Origin: Sphingobium sp. TCM1
GTDB lineage: Bacteria; Pseudomonadota; Alphaproteobacteria; Sphingomonadales; Sphingomonadaceae
Direction of reading: 5' to 3'
NCBI RefSeq assembly: GCF_001650725.1
Contig: NZ_LXVX01000005.1
Span: 62,001-126,000, forward strand
Length of the DNA stretch: 64,000 nucleotides
Part shown: positions 16,318-25,341 of the stretch, one piece after another
Numbering within the stretch: position 1 is the first letter of the stretch
How the letters are laid out: each line of letters opens with the position of its first letter
Translations under genes and position numbers: made by a program
The notes under the pieces: generated by a model
What the model was told of the DNA's origin: nothing
Seen by the model: the letters and a program-made list of their open reading frames with translations, nothing else
The model's database searches: none

Positions 16318-18126
16318 TTACGCGACTCCTGCCCGCTGCCGCACGGTCTGCTTGAGGATGTCGAGCGGCATCGCGCCCAGCGTCAGCACTTCATGGAATT
16401 GCTTGAGGTCGAACGCCGCCCCCTGCGTCTTCTTCACTTCCTCGCGCAGGTCGTTCCAGACGGTGTGGCCGATCTTGTAGCTGCACGCCTGGCCCGGCCA
16501 GACCGTGTAACGGTCGATCTCGCCCTGGCTGCGTCCGCGCGCGATGCCGGTGGTGGCGATCAGATAGTCGGTCGCTTTCTCGCGGCTCCAGCGCTTGGCG
16601 TGCATCCCGCTGTCCACCACCAGGCGGGTGGCGCGGAACAGCAGCGACTGGAGATAGCCGACCCGGCCCAGCGGATCGCCCTCGAACATTCCCATTTCGT
16701 CGGCGAGTTGCTCGGAATAGAGCGCCCAGCCTTCGGAATAGCCGCTGTAGAAGCCGCGCCGCCGGATCATCGGGATGGAATCGGATTCCAGCGCCACCGA
16801 CACCTGCAAATGATGCCCCGGCACGGCCTCATGATGGGTCAATGTCGCCAGGCCGAATTTGGGCCGGTCGAACGTGTCGCGCAGATTGATGAAATAGATG
16901 GCGGGCCGCGAACCGTCGAGCGAGGCATTCTGATAATAGCCGCCCGGCGCCCCCGCCTGGATCGTCACCGGCACGCGGCGCACCTCGACCGGCGCCTTGG
17001 GCACGGTGTGGAATGCCTCGCCCAGCCGCTTCTGCATGGCGATGATCTGGCTGTTCAATTGCGCCAGCAGCGCCTCGCGGCCCGGATCGGTGTTGGGGAA
17101 AAGCTGGTCGGGCCGCTGGTTGAGCGCCACCAGCCGGTCGCCGACGCTGCCCTGGCTCATCCCTTCGCCCTTCAGGATCGCGTCGATCCGGCCGGAGATG
17201 TCGGCGACCTGGTCCAGGCCCATCCGATGGATTTCGTCGCCGGTCAGCTTGGTCGTGGTCGCCGCCTCGGCGGCGGCGGCGTAAAAGGCTTCGCCATCGG
17301 GCAGGCGCCAGCAGCCCGCGTCATGGCTGGCCTTGGCGCGCAATTGCCGCACCAGTTCACGCTGGCGGTCGACGGCGGGAAAGATCCGCTCCGCCACGAT
17401 CTTTTCCGCCTGGGCGGCGCGTTCGGGCGGCAGGCCGGCGGCCGCCAGCTTCTTCGCGAAACTGGCGACCAGCACCGTCTGCGCGGCGGGCTGATCGCGC
17501 AGTGCCGCTTGCATCTTCATCGTCGTGTCGAGAATATAGTCCGGCGCGAACACGCCCTTGGCGGCATCCGCCCGCTGCCGGTCCAGTTCGCCGTCCATTG
17601 CGGCGGGGAAGGCTTCGAGGCGCGACAGATAGGCGTCGGCGTCCGCCGCATCCTTCACCCGATGCTGCGAATCGAGGAAGTCGGGCACTTCACGATAGCT
17701 GCCCGTCAGCTGGGAGAGGATGTAGGGCGCGAACCGTCCCGCCGTCTCGCCATAGCCGAAGCGCTCGCCGCCGACCGCACGGTCCAGCTGATAGGCGACG
17801 ACATCATAGTCGAGCTGGCTCGCCGCGCTCAGTGCAGCCCGGTCCATGCCGGACAACTGCTTGGCCTGCGCCTTGGTCCGGGCCACGTCGCGGGCTACCC
17901 CGGCAGCACTGGTATCGGTCAGTTTCCCGCGCAGCGCGGCGCGCGGGCCGGTGTCGAGGCCGAGCCGCGTCGCGCTTTCGGGCGAATCCTCCAGCCGTTC
18001 GTAGAAGAAGCCATCGAGCATCGCCCGGAATCGCGCATCGGGCGTGCCGGTCTGGGCAAGCACGGCGGGGCAGGCGGCGGCGATGGCGGTCGCGCCGCTG
18101 GTGGCGAGGAACTGGCGTCGGTTCAC
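16318..18126 (-). CDS. DUF885 family protein, putative exported metal-dependent hydrolase
   Basis: About 602 residues. The start chosen is the GTG at 18126, giving an N-terminus VNRRQFLATSGATAIAAACP with a Tat-like RRQF motif, hydrophobic core and cleavage site after VLAQ, with GGAG upstream. A longer frame to 18264 adds 46 residues ahead of the signal and is unlikely. The DUF885 mark THHEAVPGHHLQ near the C-terminal third resembles a zinc-hydrolase HExxH-like motif. SRPAIYFINLRDT and YSEGWALYSEQLADEMG are other typical blocks. The family is poorly characterised; peptidase activity is inferred. Confidence 0.82.
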   Translation of the reverse strand: MNRRQFLATSGATAIAAACPAVLAQTGTPDARFRAMLDGFFYERLEDSPESATRLGLDTGPRAALRGKLTDTSAAGVARDVARTKAQAKQLSGMDRAALSAASQLDYDVVAYQLDRAVGGERFGYGETAGRFAPYILSQLTGSYREVPDFLDSQHRVKDAADADAYLSRLEAFPAAMDGELDRQRADAAKGVFAPDYILDTTMKMQAALRDQPAAQTVLVASFAKKLAAAGLPPERAAQAEKIVAERIFPAVDRQRELVRQLRAKASHDAGCWRLPDGEAFYAAAAEAATTTKLTGDEIHRMGLDQVADISGRIDAILKGEGMSQGSVGDRLVALNQRPDQLFPNTDPGREALLAQLNSQIIAMQKRLGEAFHTVPKAPVEVRRVPVTIQAGAPGGYYQNASLDGSRPAIYFINLRDTFDRPKFGLATLTHHEAVPGHHLQVSVALESDSIPMIRRRGFYSGYSEGWALYSEQLADEMGMFEGDPLGRVGYLQSLLFRATRLVVDSGMHAKRWSREKATDYLIATTGIARGRSQGEIDRYTVWPGQACSYKIGHTVWNDLREEVKKTQGAAFDLKQFHEVLTLGAMPLDILKQTVRQRAGVA

Positions 18127-18336
18127 GGGAGGACTCCATGGATGGGGAAGGGCGGCAGGGGGCGCCGCCCGCGATCTGCTCTTTTGACGTGCGTTCAACA
18201 GCTTGGCTAGGCCCGTCGCGACAAGGGGTCGCAGCCATCCATAAGCCCGGCTTGTCAGCATCATGGATCATCGCGGCTATTGCCTGGGTGCCCGATGCGA
18301 TATGGCGCGCGTGCAGCTTTCCGAGGGAGGAACCGC

Positions 18337-19023
18337 ATGACCTACACGCTCATCACCGCAAACCGTAACTATAGCAGCTGGTCGCTGCGTCCGTGGGTGC
18401 TGATGAAGGCGCTGGCCATTCCTTTCGAAGACCGGATCGAGCCGTTCGCCTCGGCCACCAACTATGCCGCCTTCCGCAGCTTTTCGCCCACCGGTCAGGT
18501 GCCGGTGCTGGTCGACGGGGACCGCACGGTCTGGGATTCGCTCGGCATCACTCTCTATCTCGGTGATCGCCATCCGGGCGTCTGGCCGGCGGACGAGGCT
18601 GCGCGCGCCTTCGCCCAATGCGCGGTCGCCGAAATGCACAGCGGCTTTTCGACCTTGCGCAGCGATTGCACCATGAATGTCGGCGTCCGGGTCGAACCGC
18701 ACATGCACTCGCCCGCGCTCAACAAGGATATCGCGCGCCTGCGCGAATTGTGGGAGCAGGGCCTGGACCGGTTCGGCGGCGCCTATCTCGCCGGTAGCGT
18801 CTTCACGGCGCTCGATGCTTTCTACGCACCCGTGGCCTTTCGCGTCCGTACCTATGGTCTGGATGTCGGTCGGACAGCGCAGGCCTGGGTCGACCATATG
18901 CTCGCCCATCCCTCCATGCAGCAATGGGAGGGGCACGCGCTGGCCGAAACCTGGCGCGAGGAAAGCCATGAGGCGGAGATCGGAGCGGCCGGTCGGATAG
19001 TGGAGGACTTTCGGGCGGTGTGA
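18337..19023 (+). CDS. Glutathione S-transferase family protein
   Basis: A 228-residue cytosolic GST-like protein. The N-terminal thioredoxin fold begins MTYTLITANRNYSSWSLRPW, where a serine near residue 13-14 occupies the usual catalytic position, and TGQVPVLVDGDRTVWDSLGI near residues 51-70 is the glutathione-binding beta3-beta4 region with cis-Pro. A helical C-terminal domain follows. It belongs to the GST group often named YfcF/GstA-like; the substrate is unknown. The ATG at 18337 follows GGGAGG. Confidence 0.88.
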   Translation: MTYTLITANRNYSSWSLRPWVLMKALAIPFEDRIEPFASATNYAAFRSFSPTGQVPVLVDGDRTVWDSLGITLYLGDRHPGVWPADEAARAFAQCAVAEMHSGFSTLRSDCTMNVGVRVEPHMHSPALNKDIARLRELWEQGLDRFGGAYLAGSVFTALDAFYAPVAFRVRTYGLDVGRTAQAWVDHMLAHPSMQQWEGHALAETWREESHEAEIGAAGRIVEDFRAV

Positions 19024-19123
19024 CCGCACTGTAACATTCTTGCCCGGCTGAAAGGAAAAACAGTCGATTTCGGTCGTCCACCCCCTTTCCCGATTCGCCG
19101 GACGGGTCTACGGGGAAGGGACT

Positions 19124-20575
19124 ATGGTTAAACCACGCACTCTCTACGAGAAGATCTGGGACGCGCACGTTGTCGAGCGTCGTCCCGACGGCACCTGTCT
19201 CATCTATATCGACCGCCACCTCGTTCATGAGGTGACGTCGCCGCAGGCGTTCGAGGGGCTTCGCCTTGCCGGCCGGACGGTGCGCCGGCCCGATCTCACC
19301 CTGGCGGTGCCGGACCATAATCTGCCCACAACCCCGCGCCGCGACGCGGCCGGCAATCGCATTCCGATCGCCGATCCCGAAAGCGCGCAGCAGCTTGCCG
19401 CGCTGGAGCGGAACGCGCCCGAATTCGGCGTCCGCCTGATCGGCGACGCCGATGCGGAGCAGGGCATCGTTCATGTCGTCGGCCCCGAACAGGGCTTTAC
19501 CCTGCCGGGCACGACCCTGGTCTGCGGCGACAGTCATACCAGCTCGCACGGCGCGCTGGGCGCACTGGCCTTCGGCATCGGCACCAGCGAGGTCGAGCAT
19601 GTGCTGGCCACCCAGACCTTGCTGCTGAAACAGTCGAAGACCATGGCCGTCGTGGTCGACGGCGAACTGGCCCCCGGCGTGACGCCCAAGGATGTGGCGC
19701 TGGCCATCTGCGGGACGATCGGCACGGCGGGCGGCACCGGCTATGTCATGGAATATCGCGGCTCGGTATTCCGCGACATGTCGATCGAGGGCCGCCTGAC
19801 CGTCGCCAACATGTCGATCGAGGCAGGTGCCCGATCGGGCCTGTTTGCGCCCGATGAAAAGACCGTGGCTTACCTCAAGGGCCGTCCCATGGCCCCCAGG
19901 GGCCCGGACTTCGACGCGGCCGTCGCCTGGTGGAAGACGCTGGCCACCGATGAAGGCGCCGTCTTCGACAAGACGGTCGTCATCGACGCCGCCGACATCG
20001 TGCCCACCGTCACCTGGGGCACCAGCCCGGAAGATGTCGTCCCCGTGACTGGCTTGGTTCCCGATCCGCAGAGCTTCGCTGATCCGTCCAAGCAGGCCGC
20101 CGCTCAGAAGTCGCTCGACTATATGGGTCTGACCGCCGGCCAGCGGATGCAGGATGTCGCGATCGAGCATATCTTCATCGGCAGCTGCACCAACAGCCGG
20201 ATCGAGGATTTGCGCGCCGCCGCCGCGCTGCTGAAAGGGCGCCATATCGCGCCGGGCATCAAGCACGCCATGGTCGTGCCCGGTTCCGGCCTGGTCAAGC
20301 GCCAGGCGGAGGAGGAAGGGCTGGACCGCATCTTCCTCGACGCCGGGTTCGAATGGCGCGAGCCGGGCTGCTCGGCCTGCCTCGGAATGAACCCCGACAA
20401 GGTGCCTGCCGGCGAGCGCTGCGCATCGACCAGCAACCGTAATTTCATGGGCCGTCAGGGTCCGGGATCGCGCACCCATCTCGTGTCGCCCGCCATGGCG
20501 GCGGCGGCGGCCATCACCGGCCGGCTGACCGATGTGCGCGAATTGCTGAATAACAAAGAGGGGATGGCGCTGTGA
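19124..20575 (+). CDS. leuC: 3-isopropylmalate dehydratase large subunit
   Basis: With LeuD, isomerises 2-isopropylmalate to 3-isopropylmalate in leucine synthesis. The 483-residue protein carries the three [4Fe-4S] ligand cysteines at residue 355 (GSCTNSR) and residues 416 and 419 (GCSACLGM). [20 protein letters not shown] near residue 129 is also typical of the aconitase superfamily. The stop codon overlaps the GTG start of the small ORF between leuC and leuD, so the three genes are translationally linked. Confidence 0.97.
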   Translation: MVKPRTLYEKIWDAHVVERRPDGTCLIYIDRHLVHEVTSPQAFEGLRLAGRTVRRPDLTLAVPDHNLPTTPRRDAAGNRIPIADPESAQQLAALERNAPEFGVRLIGDADAEQGIVHVVGPEQGFTLPGTTLVCGDSHTSSHGALGALAFGIGTSEVEHVLATQTLLLKQSKTMAVVVDGELAPGVTPKDVALAICGTIGTAGGTGYVMEYRGSVFRDMSIEGRLTVANMSIEAGARSGLFAPDEKTVAYLKGRPMAPRGPDFDAAVAWWKTLATDEGAVFDKTVVIDAADIVPTVTWGTSPEDVVPVTGLVPDPQSFADPSKQAAAQKSLDYMGLTAGQRMQDVAIEHIFIGSCTNSRIEDLRAAAALLKGRHIAPGIKHAMVVPGSGLVKRQAEEEGLDRIFLDAGFEWREPGCSACLGMNPDKVPAGERCASTSNRNFMGRQGPGSRTHLVSPAMAAAAAITGRLTDVRELLNNKEGMAL

Positions 20576-20685
20576 AAAAGATATTCTGGCTGCTGACGCT
20601 GGGCGCTCTGGCCAGCGCGGCGATGGCGGCGACCCTGGGCCGCGCCGAGGATACCCCGGCGGCCGAGACGAAGAAGGTTCATTGA
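20572..20685 (+). CDS. 37-residue membrane or exported peptide between leuC and leuD
   Basis: A short ORF that starts with GTG at 20572, overlapping the leuC stop (GTGA), and ends with a TGA that overlaps the leuD ATG (TGATG). The peptide begins [20 protein letters not shown]: two lysines followed by about 17 hydrophobic residues, like a signal peptide or a small membrane anchor with an AMAA site. A short polar tail ending AETKKVH follows. The double overlap suggests that ribosomes pass from leuC through this ORF to leuD. Function unknown; it may serve mainly for coupling or be a real small membrane protein. Confidence 0.6.
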   Translation: MKKIFWLLTLGALASAAMAATLGRAEDTPAAETKKVH

Positions 20686-21296
20686 TGGAAAAACTGACGA
20701 CCGTCGACGGCCGGGCCTATCCGTTCGGGATGAAGAATGTCGATACCGACATCGTCATCCCGGCGCACTGGCTCAAGACGATTTCCCGCAATGGCCTTGG
20801 CAAGGGCGCGTTCGAAGTGCTGCGCAAGGAGCCCGGCAATGTCTTCGATGATCCGGACTATGCGGGCAGCCCGATCCTGATCGCGGGCGACAATTTCGGC
20901 TGCGGTTCCAGCCGCGAACATGCCGCCTGGGCGCTCGGCGACCTGGGGATCAAGGTCGTGATCGCTCCCAGCTTCTCCGACATCTTCTCGGGCAACGCCT
21001 TCAAGAACGGCATATTGACCGTGGTGCTGCCGCAGGAGGCGATCGATCGTCTGATGGAGGTGGCCCGCGGCATCAACGGGACTCCGGACCCGATCCATGT
21101 CGATCTGGAGGCTCAAACGGTCACCACCCGGTTCCAGGACCGCTTCACGTTCGAGATCGATCCTTTCCGCAAACATTGCCTGCTCGGCGGTCTGGACGAA
21201 ATCGGCCTGACCCTGGACGATGCCGATGTGATCGACAGCTATGAAGCGAAAGTGGCACAGGAACGCCCCTGGATCGTCCCCGCCACCGTTGCGTAA
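20685..21296 (+). CDS. leuD: 3-isopropylmalate dehydratase small subunit
   Basis: Swivel-domain partner of LeuC that completes the active site for the 2- to 3-isopropylmalate isomerisation. The 203-residue protein contains the signature [17 protein letters not shown] near residue 68 and [18 protein letters not shown] near the N-terminus. The ATG at 20685 overlaps the preceding small ORF's stop; the TTG one codon upstream is not needed. It is followed by the DUF1476, BolA and glutaredoxin genes on the same strand. Confidence 0.97.
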   Translation: MEKLTTVDGRAYPFGMKNVDTDIVIPAHWLKTISRNGLGKGAFEVLRKEPGNVFDDPDYAGSPILIAGDNFGCGSSREHAAWALGDLGIKVVIAPSFSDIFSGNAFKNGILTVVLPQEAIDRLMEVARGINGTPDPIHVDLEAQTVTTRFQDRFTFEIDPFRKHCLLGGLDEIGLTLDDADVIDSYEAKVAQERPWIVPATVA

Positions 21297-21354
21297 TCCG
21301 GCACGACTCCCTATCAATTGGAAGTAACCAAGGCACGTAACGGGGCACTGACGC

Positions 21355-21678
21355 ATGACCACTTTCGATGATCGCGAAAAGGCGTTCGAAAATATGTTCG
21401 CCCATGATCAGGAAATGCAGTTTCGCATCCAGGCCCGCCGCAACCGGCTGCTGGGCGAATGGGCCGCGGCGAAGATGGGGCTGACCCCGGAAGAAACCGA
21501 TGCCTATGCCAAGGCGGTCGTGCAGGCGGATTTCGAGGAAGCGGGCGACGAGGACGTCATTCGCAAGCTGGTGGGTGACATGACATCGGCCGGGATCGAC
21601 ATCGACGAAGCCGGCGTGCGCGCGGCGCTGGACGAGCAGGCGGTGATCGCCCGACGCATGTTCATCGAAGCCCAATAA
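21355..21678 (+). CDS. DUF1476 protein, F1-ATPase inhibitor zeta-subunit type
   Basis: A 107-residue, highly charged, mostly helical protein starting MTTFDDREKAFENMFAHDQE, the diagnostic N-terminus of the DUF1476 family. In Paracoccus denitrificans this family member is the zeta subunit that inhibits reverse rotation of F1Fo-ATP synthase; strength of inhibition differs among alphaproteobacteria. The inhibitory segment is the extreme N-terminus, which looks intact. It follows leuD by 58 bases and precedes a bolA gene. The function in this organism is by homology only. Confidence 0.88.
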   Translation: MTTFDDREKAFENMFAHDQEMQFRIQARRNRLLGEWAAAKMGLTPEETDAYAKAVVQADFEEAGDEDVIRKLVGDMTSAGIDIDEAGVRAALDEQAVIARRMFIEAQ

Positions 21679-21707
21679 CCTAATCGAATAGGTAAGGAAG
21701 CGCATCC

Positions 21708-21941
21708 ATGCCAATGGCCGCCGACGAGATTGCGGACATGATCCGTGCCGCCATTCCCGATGCCGAGGTCGAAATCACCGACCTGGCCGGGGACGGCGAC
21801 CATTATGCCGCGCGCGTCGTTGCGGAAAGTTTCCGCGGCATGAACCGCGTCGCGCAACAGCGCGCCGTCTATGCCGCGCTCGGCGGGCGGATGGGGGGCG
21901 TGCTTCACGCCTTGCAACTCACCACCGCCGTTCCCAACTAG
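21708..21941 (+). CDS. BolA/IbaG family protein
   Basis: A 77-residue protein with the BolA fold, which partners monothiol glutaredoxins in [2Fe-2S] cluster handling. The conserved stretch GDGDHYAARVVAESFRGMNR near residues 25-44 and the RVAQQRAVYAAL helix are clear. The next gene encodes a CGFS glutaredoxin, so the pair very likely forms a BolA-Grx complex. The length fits the short BolA2/YrbA type. Confidence 0.92.
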   Translation: MPMAADEIADMIRAAIPDAEVEITDLAGDGDHYAARVVAESFRGMNRVAQQRAVYAALGGRMGGVLHALQLTTAVPN

Positions 21942-22001
21942 AACCCCGTAAGACATTCGCGCGCCCGCGACGGTGACGCCAGAAAGATTGGACCCAAGGA
22001 C

Positions 22002-22334
22002 ATGACCGACGCCGTGCAACAGCGGATCGCGGAGATCGTGAACGGCAATGATGTGGTGCTGTTCATGAAAGGCACGCCGCTTTTCCCCCAATGCGGCTTT
22101 TCGAGCCGCGCCATCGCGATCCTTGAGCATCTGGGCGTGTCCTATGACACGGTCGACGTGTTGCAGGACCAGGCGATCCGTCAGGGGATCAAGGCCTTTT
22201 CCGACTGGCCGACCATCCCCCAGCTCTATGTGAAGGGTGAATTTGTCGGCGGCAGCGACATCATGATGGAAATGTACGAGGCGGGCGAGTTGCAGCAGCT
22301 CATGACCGACCAGGGCGTCGCCGCCGCCAACTGA
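22002..22334 (+). CDS. grxD: Monothiol glutaredoxin (Grx4/GrxD type)
   Basis: A 110-residue glutaredoxin with the monothiol motif CGFS (Cys31), preceded by FMKGTPLFPQ. It binds and transfers [2Fe-2S] clusters together with glutathione and BolA. WPTIPQLYVKGEFVGGSDIMMEM near residues 67-89 gives the TVP-like cis-Pro and GG glutathione-binding motifs. It closes the leuC-to-grxD run and is followed by a terminator at 22360. Confidence 0.96.
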   Translation: MTDAVQQRIAEIVNGNDVVLFMKGTPLFPQCGFSSRAIAILEHLGVSYDTVDVLQDQAIRQGIKAFSDWPTIPQLYVKGEFVGGSDIMMEMYEAGELQQLMTDQGVAAAN

Positions 22335-22359
22335 GCGGGCCGGCTGCCGGGAACAGGAT

Positions 22360-22388
22360 GGCGGTCCGCTATGGCGGGCCGCCTTTTT
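22360..22388 (+). terminator. Rho-independent terminator after grxD
   Basis: GGCGGTCCGC pairs with GCGGGCCGCC (one G-T wobble) around a four-base loop, followed by five T. It lies 26 bases after the grxD stop. Confidence 0.85.
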
Positions 22389-22526
22389 CATGCGCAGGGT
22401 GCGGCCGACCCCTCGCCAGCGCGATGCCGGGCGTGTTCCGCTGTTCCCCATAACAGCCCGGCGCTGAATTTTGCGGCAGGGATAGTCTGGTACCGCCCTC
22501 TTTTGACGCCGCGCTCGCCAGCCGGT

Positions 22527-23495
22527 TCAGGCTGCCAGTCGCAGGAAGGGCACCGGCTGCGTCGATCGCAGGACGATCGGCTTGCCTTCCGAAGCCTCGA
22601 ACAGCTCGCCGTCCAGGATGACGCTGCTATGGTCGCCCTCGATGCGGATGATGTCGCCCTGTTCCAGGTGGATGCCCTGCATCTGCGCCTTGCCCACGCG
22701 CTTGAACAGGCTGGCCCAGACCAGGCGGAGCAAGGCTGGCAGGCTCTGGTCGACCGCCATCAGCTTCATGTTGCCCCGTCGGCTGCCGCCCGGCTGCACG
22801 CCCAGCAGCAGCCGCTCCAGCGTCGTGACGATCAGCACCGAAAAACGTCCGGCCAGCTCGCCGTCGCGGATCAGCGAGATACGGACCGGCTTGCTCGACG
22901 GCGGCAGGAAGCGCGCGCGGATGCCGAACAGCAGCGACACGATCACCGCGATCGCAGTGATGAAATGGCTGAGGCCGTTGGAAAGGCCCAGAGGATAAAT
23001 CTGGTTGCGGCAATAGAGCATGGTGTCGGCCAGGCCCGCGCCCCCCAGAAACATGCCCAGCACCGGCCGGGTTTCCGCCCGGCCGTCGGACAGGGCGATC
23101 AATTCGCGGGCCACGACATGGTCGTCGACGCCCGACTTGGCGATCGCGACGATCCGCTCCAGCGCCTTGATCGGGTCGCCATGGATGCCAAGGTCCAGCG
23201 CGATCAGGTTGGTCTTGCCGTTGGGCAGCACCGCGATCGGCGGCACCCGGCCCTTGAAATGCTCGCCCTGATAGAGTTCGGTCAGCGATGCCTGCACCGT
23301 CCCGTCGCCGCCATTGATGACGATGACGGCCGGATCGACGCGGGCGATCGTCTGGAACGCCCGGCCGATCTGGTCGACATGCTCCACCTCATAATGGAAG
23401 ATGTCGGGGTTGCTGGCGCAATAGCTGCGCACGCGGGGGAGGGTCTGCCGGTTGCCCGTGGACTTCGGATTGGACAGGAGCGCGACGCAGACCAT
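22527..23495 (-). CDS. Diacylglycerol kinase-catalytic-domain lipid kinase
   Basis: A 322-residue protein of the DagK/YegS/sphingosine-kinase superfamily. It begins MVCVALLSNPKSTGNRQTLP with the SNPKSG-like strand, has the nucleotide-binding motif VINGGDGTVQASL near residue 58-71, and ends with a C-terminal beta-sandwich containing IRIEGDHSSVILDGELFE. It should phosphorylate a lipid with a free hydroxyl; in a sphingomonad diacylglycerol or a sphingoid base are both candidates. A second member of the superfamily lies at 29043-29939. It precedes no obvious operon partner; the DUF2141 gene is nine bases downstream on the same strand side. Confidence 0.85.
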   Translation of the reverse strand: MVCVALLSNPKSTGNRQTLPRVRSYCASNPDIFHYEVEHVDQIGRAFQTIARVDPAVIVINGGDGTVQASLTELYQGEHFKGRVPPIAVLPNGKTNLIALDLGIHGDPIKALERIVAIAKSGVDDHVVARELIALSDGRAETRPVLGMFLGGAGLADTMLYCRNQIYPLGLSNGLSHFITAIAVIVSLLFGIRARFLPPSSKPVRISLIRDGELAGRFSVLIVTTLERLLLGVQPGGSRRGNMKLMAVDQSLPALLRLVWASLFKRVGKAQMQGIHLEQGDIIRIEGDHSSVILDGELFEASEGKPIVLRSTQPVPFLRLAA

Positions 23496-23504
23496 GGCTT
23501 TGGA

Positions 23505-23999
23505 TCACATATATTGAAGGTTGATCGTGATCTTCGTCACGCCGGTGCCGGCATAGAAGGCGGCCTTGTCCACGCCCGGCTTGCCCAGGTTGAAGACGCT
23601 GATCGACGGATTGTTCGAAAAGCCACCGCCGTCGCGCGAAATGTCGGTCTTGCCATTGCCGTCGCGGTCGTGGCGCACAGCGATGCCATATTTGCCCGGC
23701 TGAGGCACCGGCATACAGAAACGCATCGTGCCGTTGCTGGGCCGCACCGGCACATCGATGCGGCTGAGCCATTCGCCCTTGGTCAGCCATGCGGCCTTGG
23801 TACCGGGATAGGACTGGACGCGAACCTTGCCGGTGGCGGCGGCGAAGCCGCGCACGTCGACCAGCACCGCCGGCCCCTTGGCATCGGTGCCGCAGCGTTC
23901 GAGATTGTTGGCGATTTCCTGCCCATGGGCGAGCGCCGGAACCGCAGCGACCATCGCTGCTGCCGACATCATACCCATTGCAACTTTCAACATGACCAT
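23505..23999 (-). CDS. DUF2141 family exported protein
   Basis: A 164-residue secreted protein. The start at 23999 follows AGGAG by seven bases and begins MVMLKVAMGMMSAAAMVAAV, a clear signal peptide cleaved near ALAHG. The mature part has the DUF2141 features ADLVD-like VLVDVRGFAAATGKVRVQSY, YGIAVRHDRDGNGKTDIS and GFSNNPSISVFNLGKPG. DUF2141 proteins are periplasmic or outer-envelope and uncharacterised. The DNGNGKTD segment resembles a calcium-binding loop, but this is a guess. It is nine bases upstream of the lipid kinase gene on the same strand and probably co-transcribed with it. Confidence 0.83.
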   Translation of the reverse strand: MVMLKVAMGMMSAAAMVAAVPALAHGQEIANNLERCGTDAKGPAVLVDVRGFAAATGKVRVQSYPGTKAAWLTKGEWLSRIDVPVRPSNGTMRFCMPVPQPGKYGIAVRHDRDGNGKTDISRDGGGFSNNPSISVFNLGKPGVDKAAFYAGTGVTKITINLQYM

Positions 24000-24128
24000 C
24001 AGACTCCTGGAAGCTATAGCCACCCGAATGGACCGGACGGCGAGCCCCTGTTCGCCCCGCTTTTTACCTGACTCGCATATGAGATGGGTTTGCGGCCAAA
24101 ACATGGTGATGGGACGACGACTTAGAGA

Positions 24129-25337
24129 ATGCTGACCGCCACCGACCGTTATCTCGCCCGCCTGATCGCGGTGCCCATGCTCGGCACGCTCGTGATCGCC
24201 GCGATGCTGCTGGTGCTCGACAAGATGCTGAGCCTGTTCGATTTCGTCGCGGCGGAAGGCGGGCCGGTCAGCGTCGTGTGGCGGATGCTCGCCAACATGC
24301 TGCCCGAATATCTGTCGCTCGGCATTCCGATCGGGCTGATGCTCGGCATATTGCTGGCCTTCCGCAAACTGGCCCTGTCCTCCGAACTGGACGTGATGCG
24401 TGCTGTCGGCCTGTCCTACGGCCGGCTGCTGCGCGTGCCCTATATGTATGCGATCGCGCTGGCGCTCATCAATTTCGGCATTGTCGGCTTCGTCCAGCCG
24501 CTGTCGCGTCACGCCTATGAAGCGCTGCGCTTCGAGCTTCGCTCGGGCGCGCTCGGCGCGTCGATCAAGGTGGGTGAGTTCACCAGCCTCGGCAAGCGCA
24601 TGACGCTGCGGATCGAGCGCAGCCTGGACGAAGGACGCAACCTCCAGGGCATCTTCGTCCGCGCGACCAGTCGCGATGGCCAGTCGGTCGCGGTCACGGC
24701 GGCGCAGGGCACGTTTCTCGCGACCGACGATCCCGATACCATCATCTTCCGCTTGCGCGACGGCGTGCTGGTGAACGAGGCGCCGCGCTACAAGACGCCG
24801 CGAATCCTGTCCTTTTCCAGCCATGACCTGCCGATCGACCTGCCCCAGATCGAGGCATTTCGCGGGCGCGACGTCGACCGGGAAAAGACGATTCCCGAAC
24901 TGGTGGTCATCGGCAAGAACCAGGCGACGCCCGACAAGCTGCGCAATGAAGTGCGCGCCAATTTCCATTTCCGCATGGTCGAGGTTGTGTTCATGATGCT
25001 GTTGCCGCTCGCGGCGCTCGCCTTCGCCATTCCGCCCAAGCGATCGACCTCGGCGCTCGGGGTCTTCCTGTCGATCGTCTTCATCGTGACCTATCACAAG
25101 ATCAACCAATATGGCGAAAGCGTCGGCGCGCTGGGCAAGGTCGATCCGATCCTGGCGCTGTGGGGTCCGTTCCTGCTCGCGTCCGCGCTGGTGCTGTGGA
25201 TGTATCATGTGATCGCCCATCGGCCCGGTGGCCAGCCGATCGCGGCGCTGGAAGTCGCCTTCGCCAAGCTGGGCAAGCAGATCGCCCGGCTGGTGCGTGT
25301 CGGCCGGCGGCGCGCCCCGGCGGAAGGAGCCGCCTGA
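24129..25337 (+). CDS. lptF: LPS export permease LptF
   Basis: One of the two membrane subunits of the LptB2FG transporter that lifts LPS from the inner membrane toward the outer membrane. The 402-residue protein has three N-terminal helices, a periplasmic jelly-roll domain (about residues 140-270) and three C-terminal helices, the YjgP/YjgQ layout. MLPEYLSLGIPIGLMLGILL and ELDVMRAVGLSYGRLLRVPY are typical of the cytoplasmic coupling region. lptG follows four bases after the stop. Confidence 0.94.
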   Translation: MLTATDRYLARLIAVPMLGTLVIAAMLLVLDKMLSLFDFVAAEGGPVSVVWRMLANMLPEYLSLGIPIGLMLGILLAFRKLALSSELDVMRAVGLSYGRLLRVPYMYAIALALINFGIVGFVQPLSRHAYEALRFELRSGALGASIKVGEFTSLGKRMTLRIERSLDEGRNLQGIFVRATSRDGQSVAVTAAQGTFLATDDPDTIIFRLRDGVLVNEAPRYKTPRILSFSSHDLPIDLPQIEAFRGRDVDREKTIPELVVIGKNQATPDKLRNEVRANFHFRMVEVVFMMLLPLAALAFAIPPKRSTSALGVFLSIVFIVTYHKINQYGESVGALGKVDPILALWGPFLLASALVLWMYHVIAHRPGGQPIAALEVAFAKLGKQIARLVRVGRRRAPAEGAA

Positions 25338-25341
25338 CCCC

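Noticed and set aside
22371..24071. Plus-strand ORF of 566 codons
   Set aside because: It is the shadow of the lipid kinase and DUF2141 genes on the other strand, starting inside the grxD terminator.
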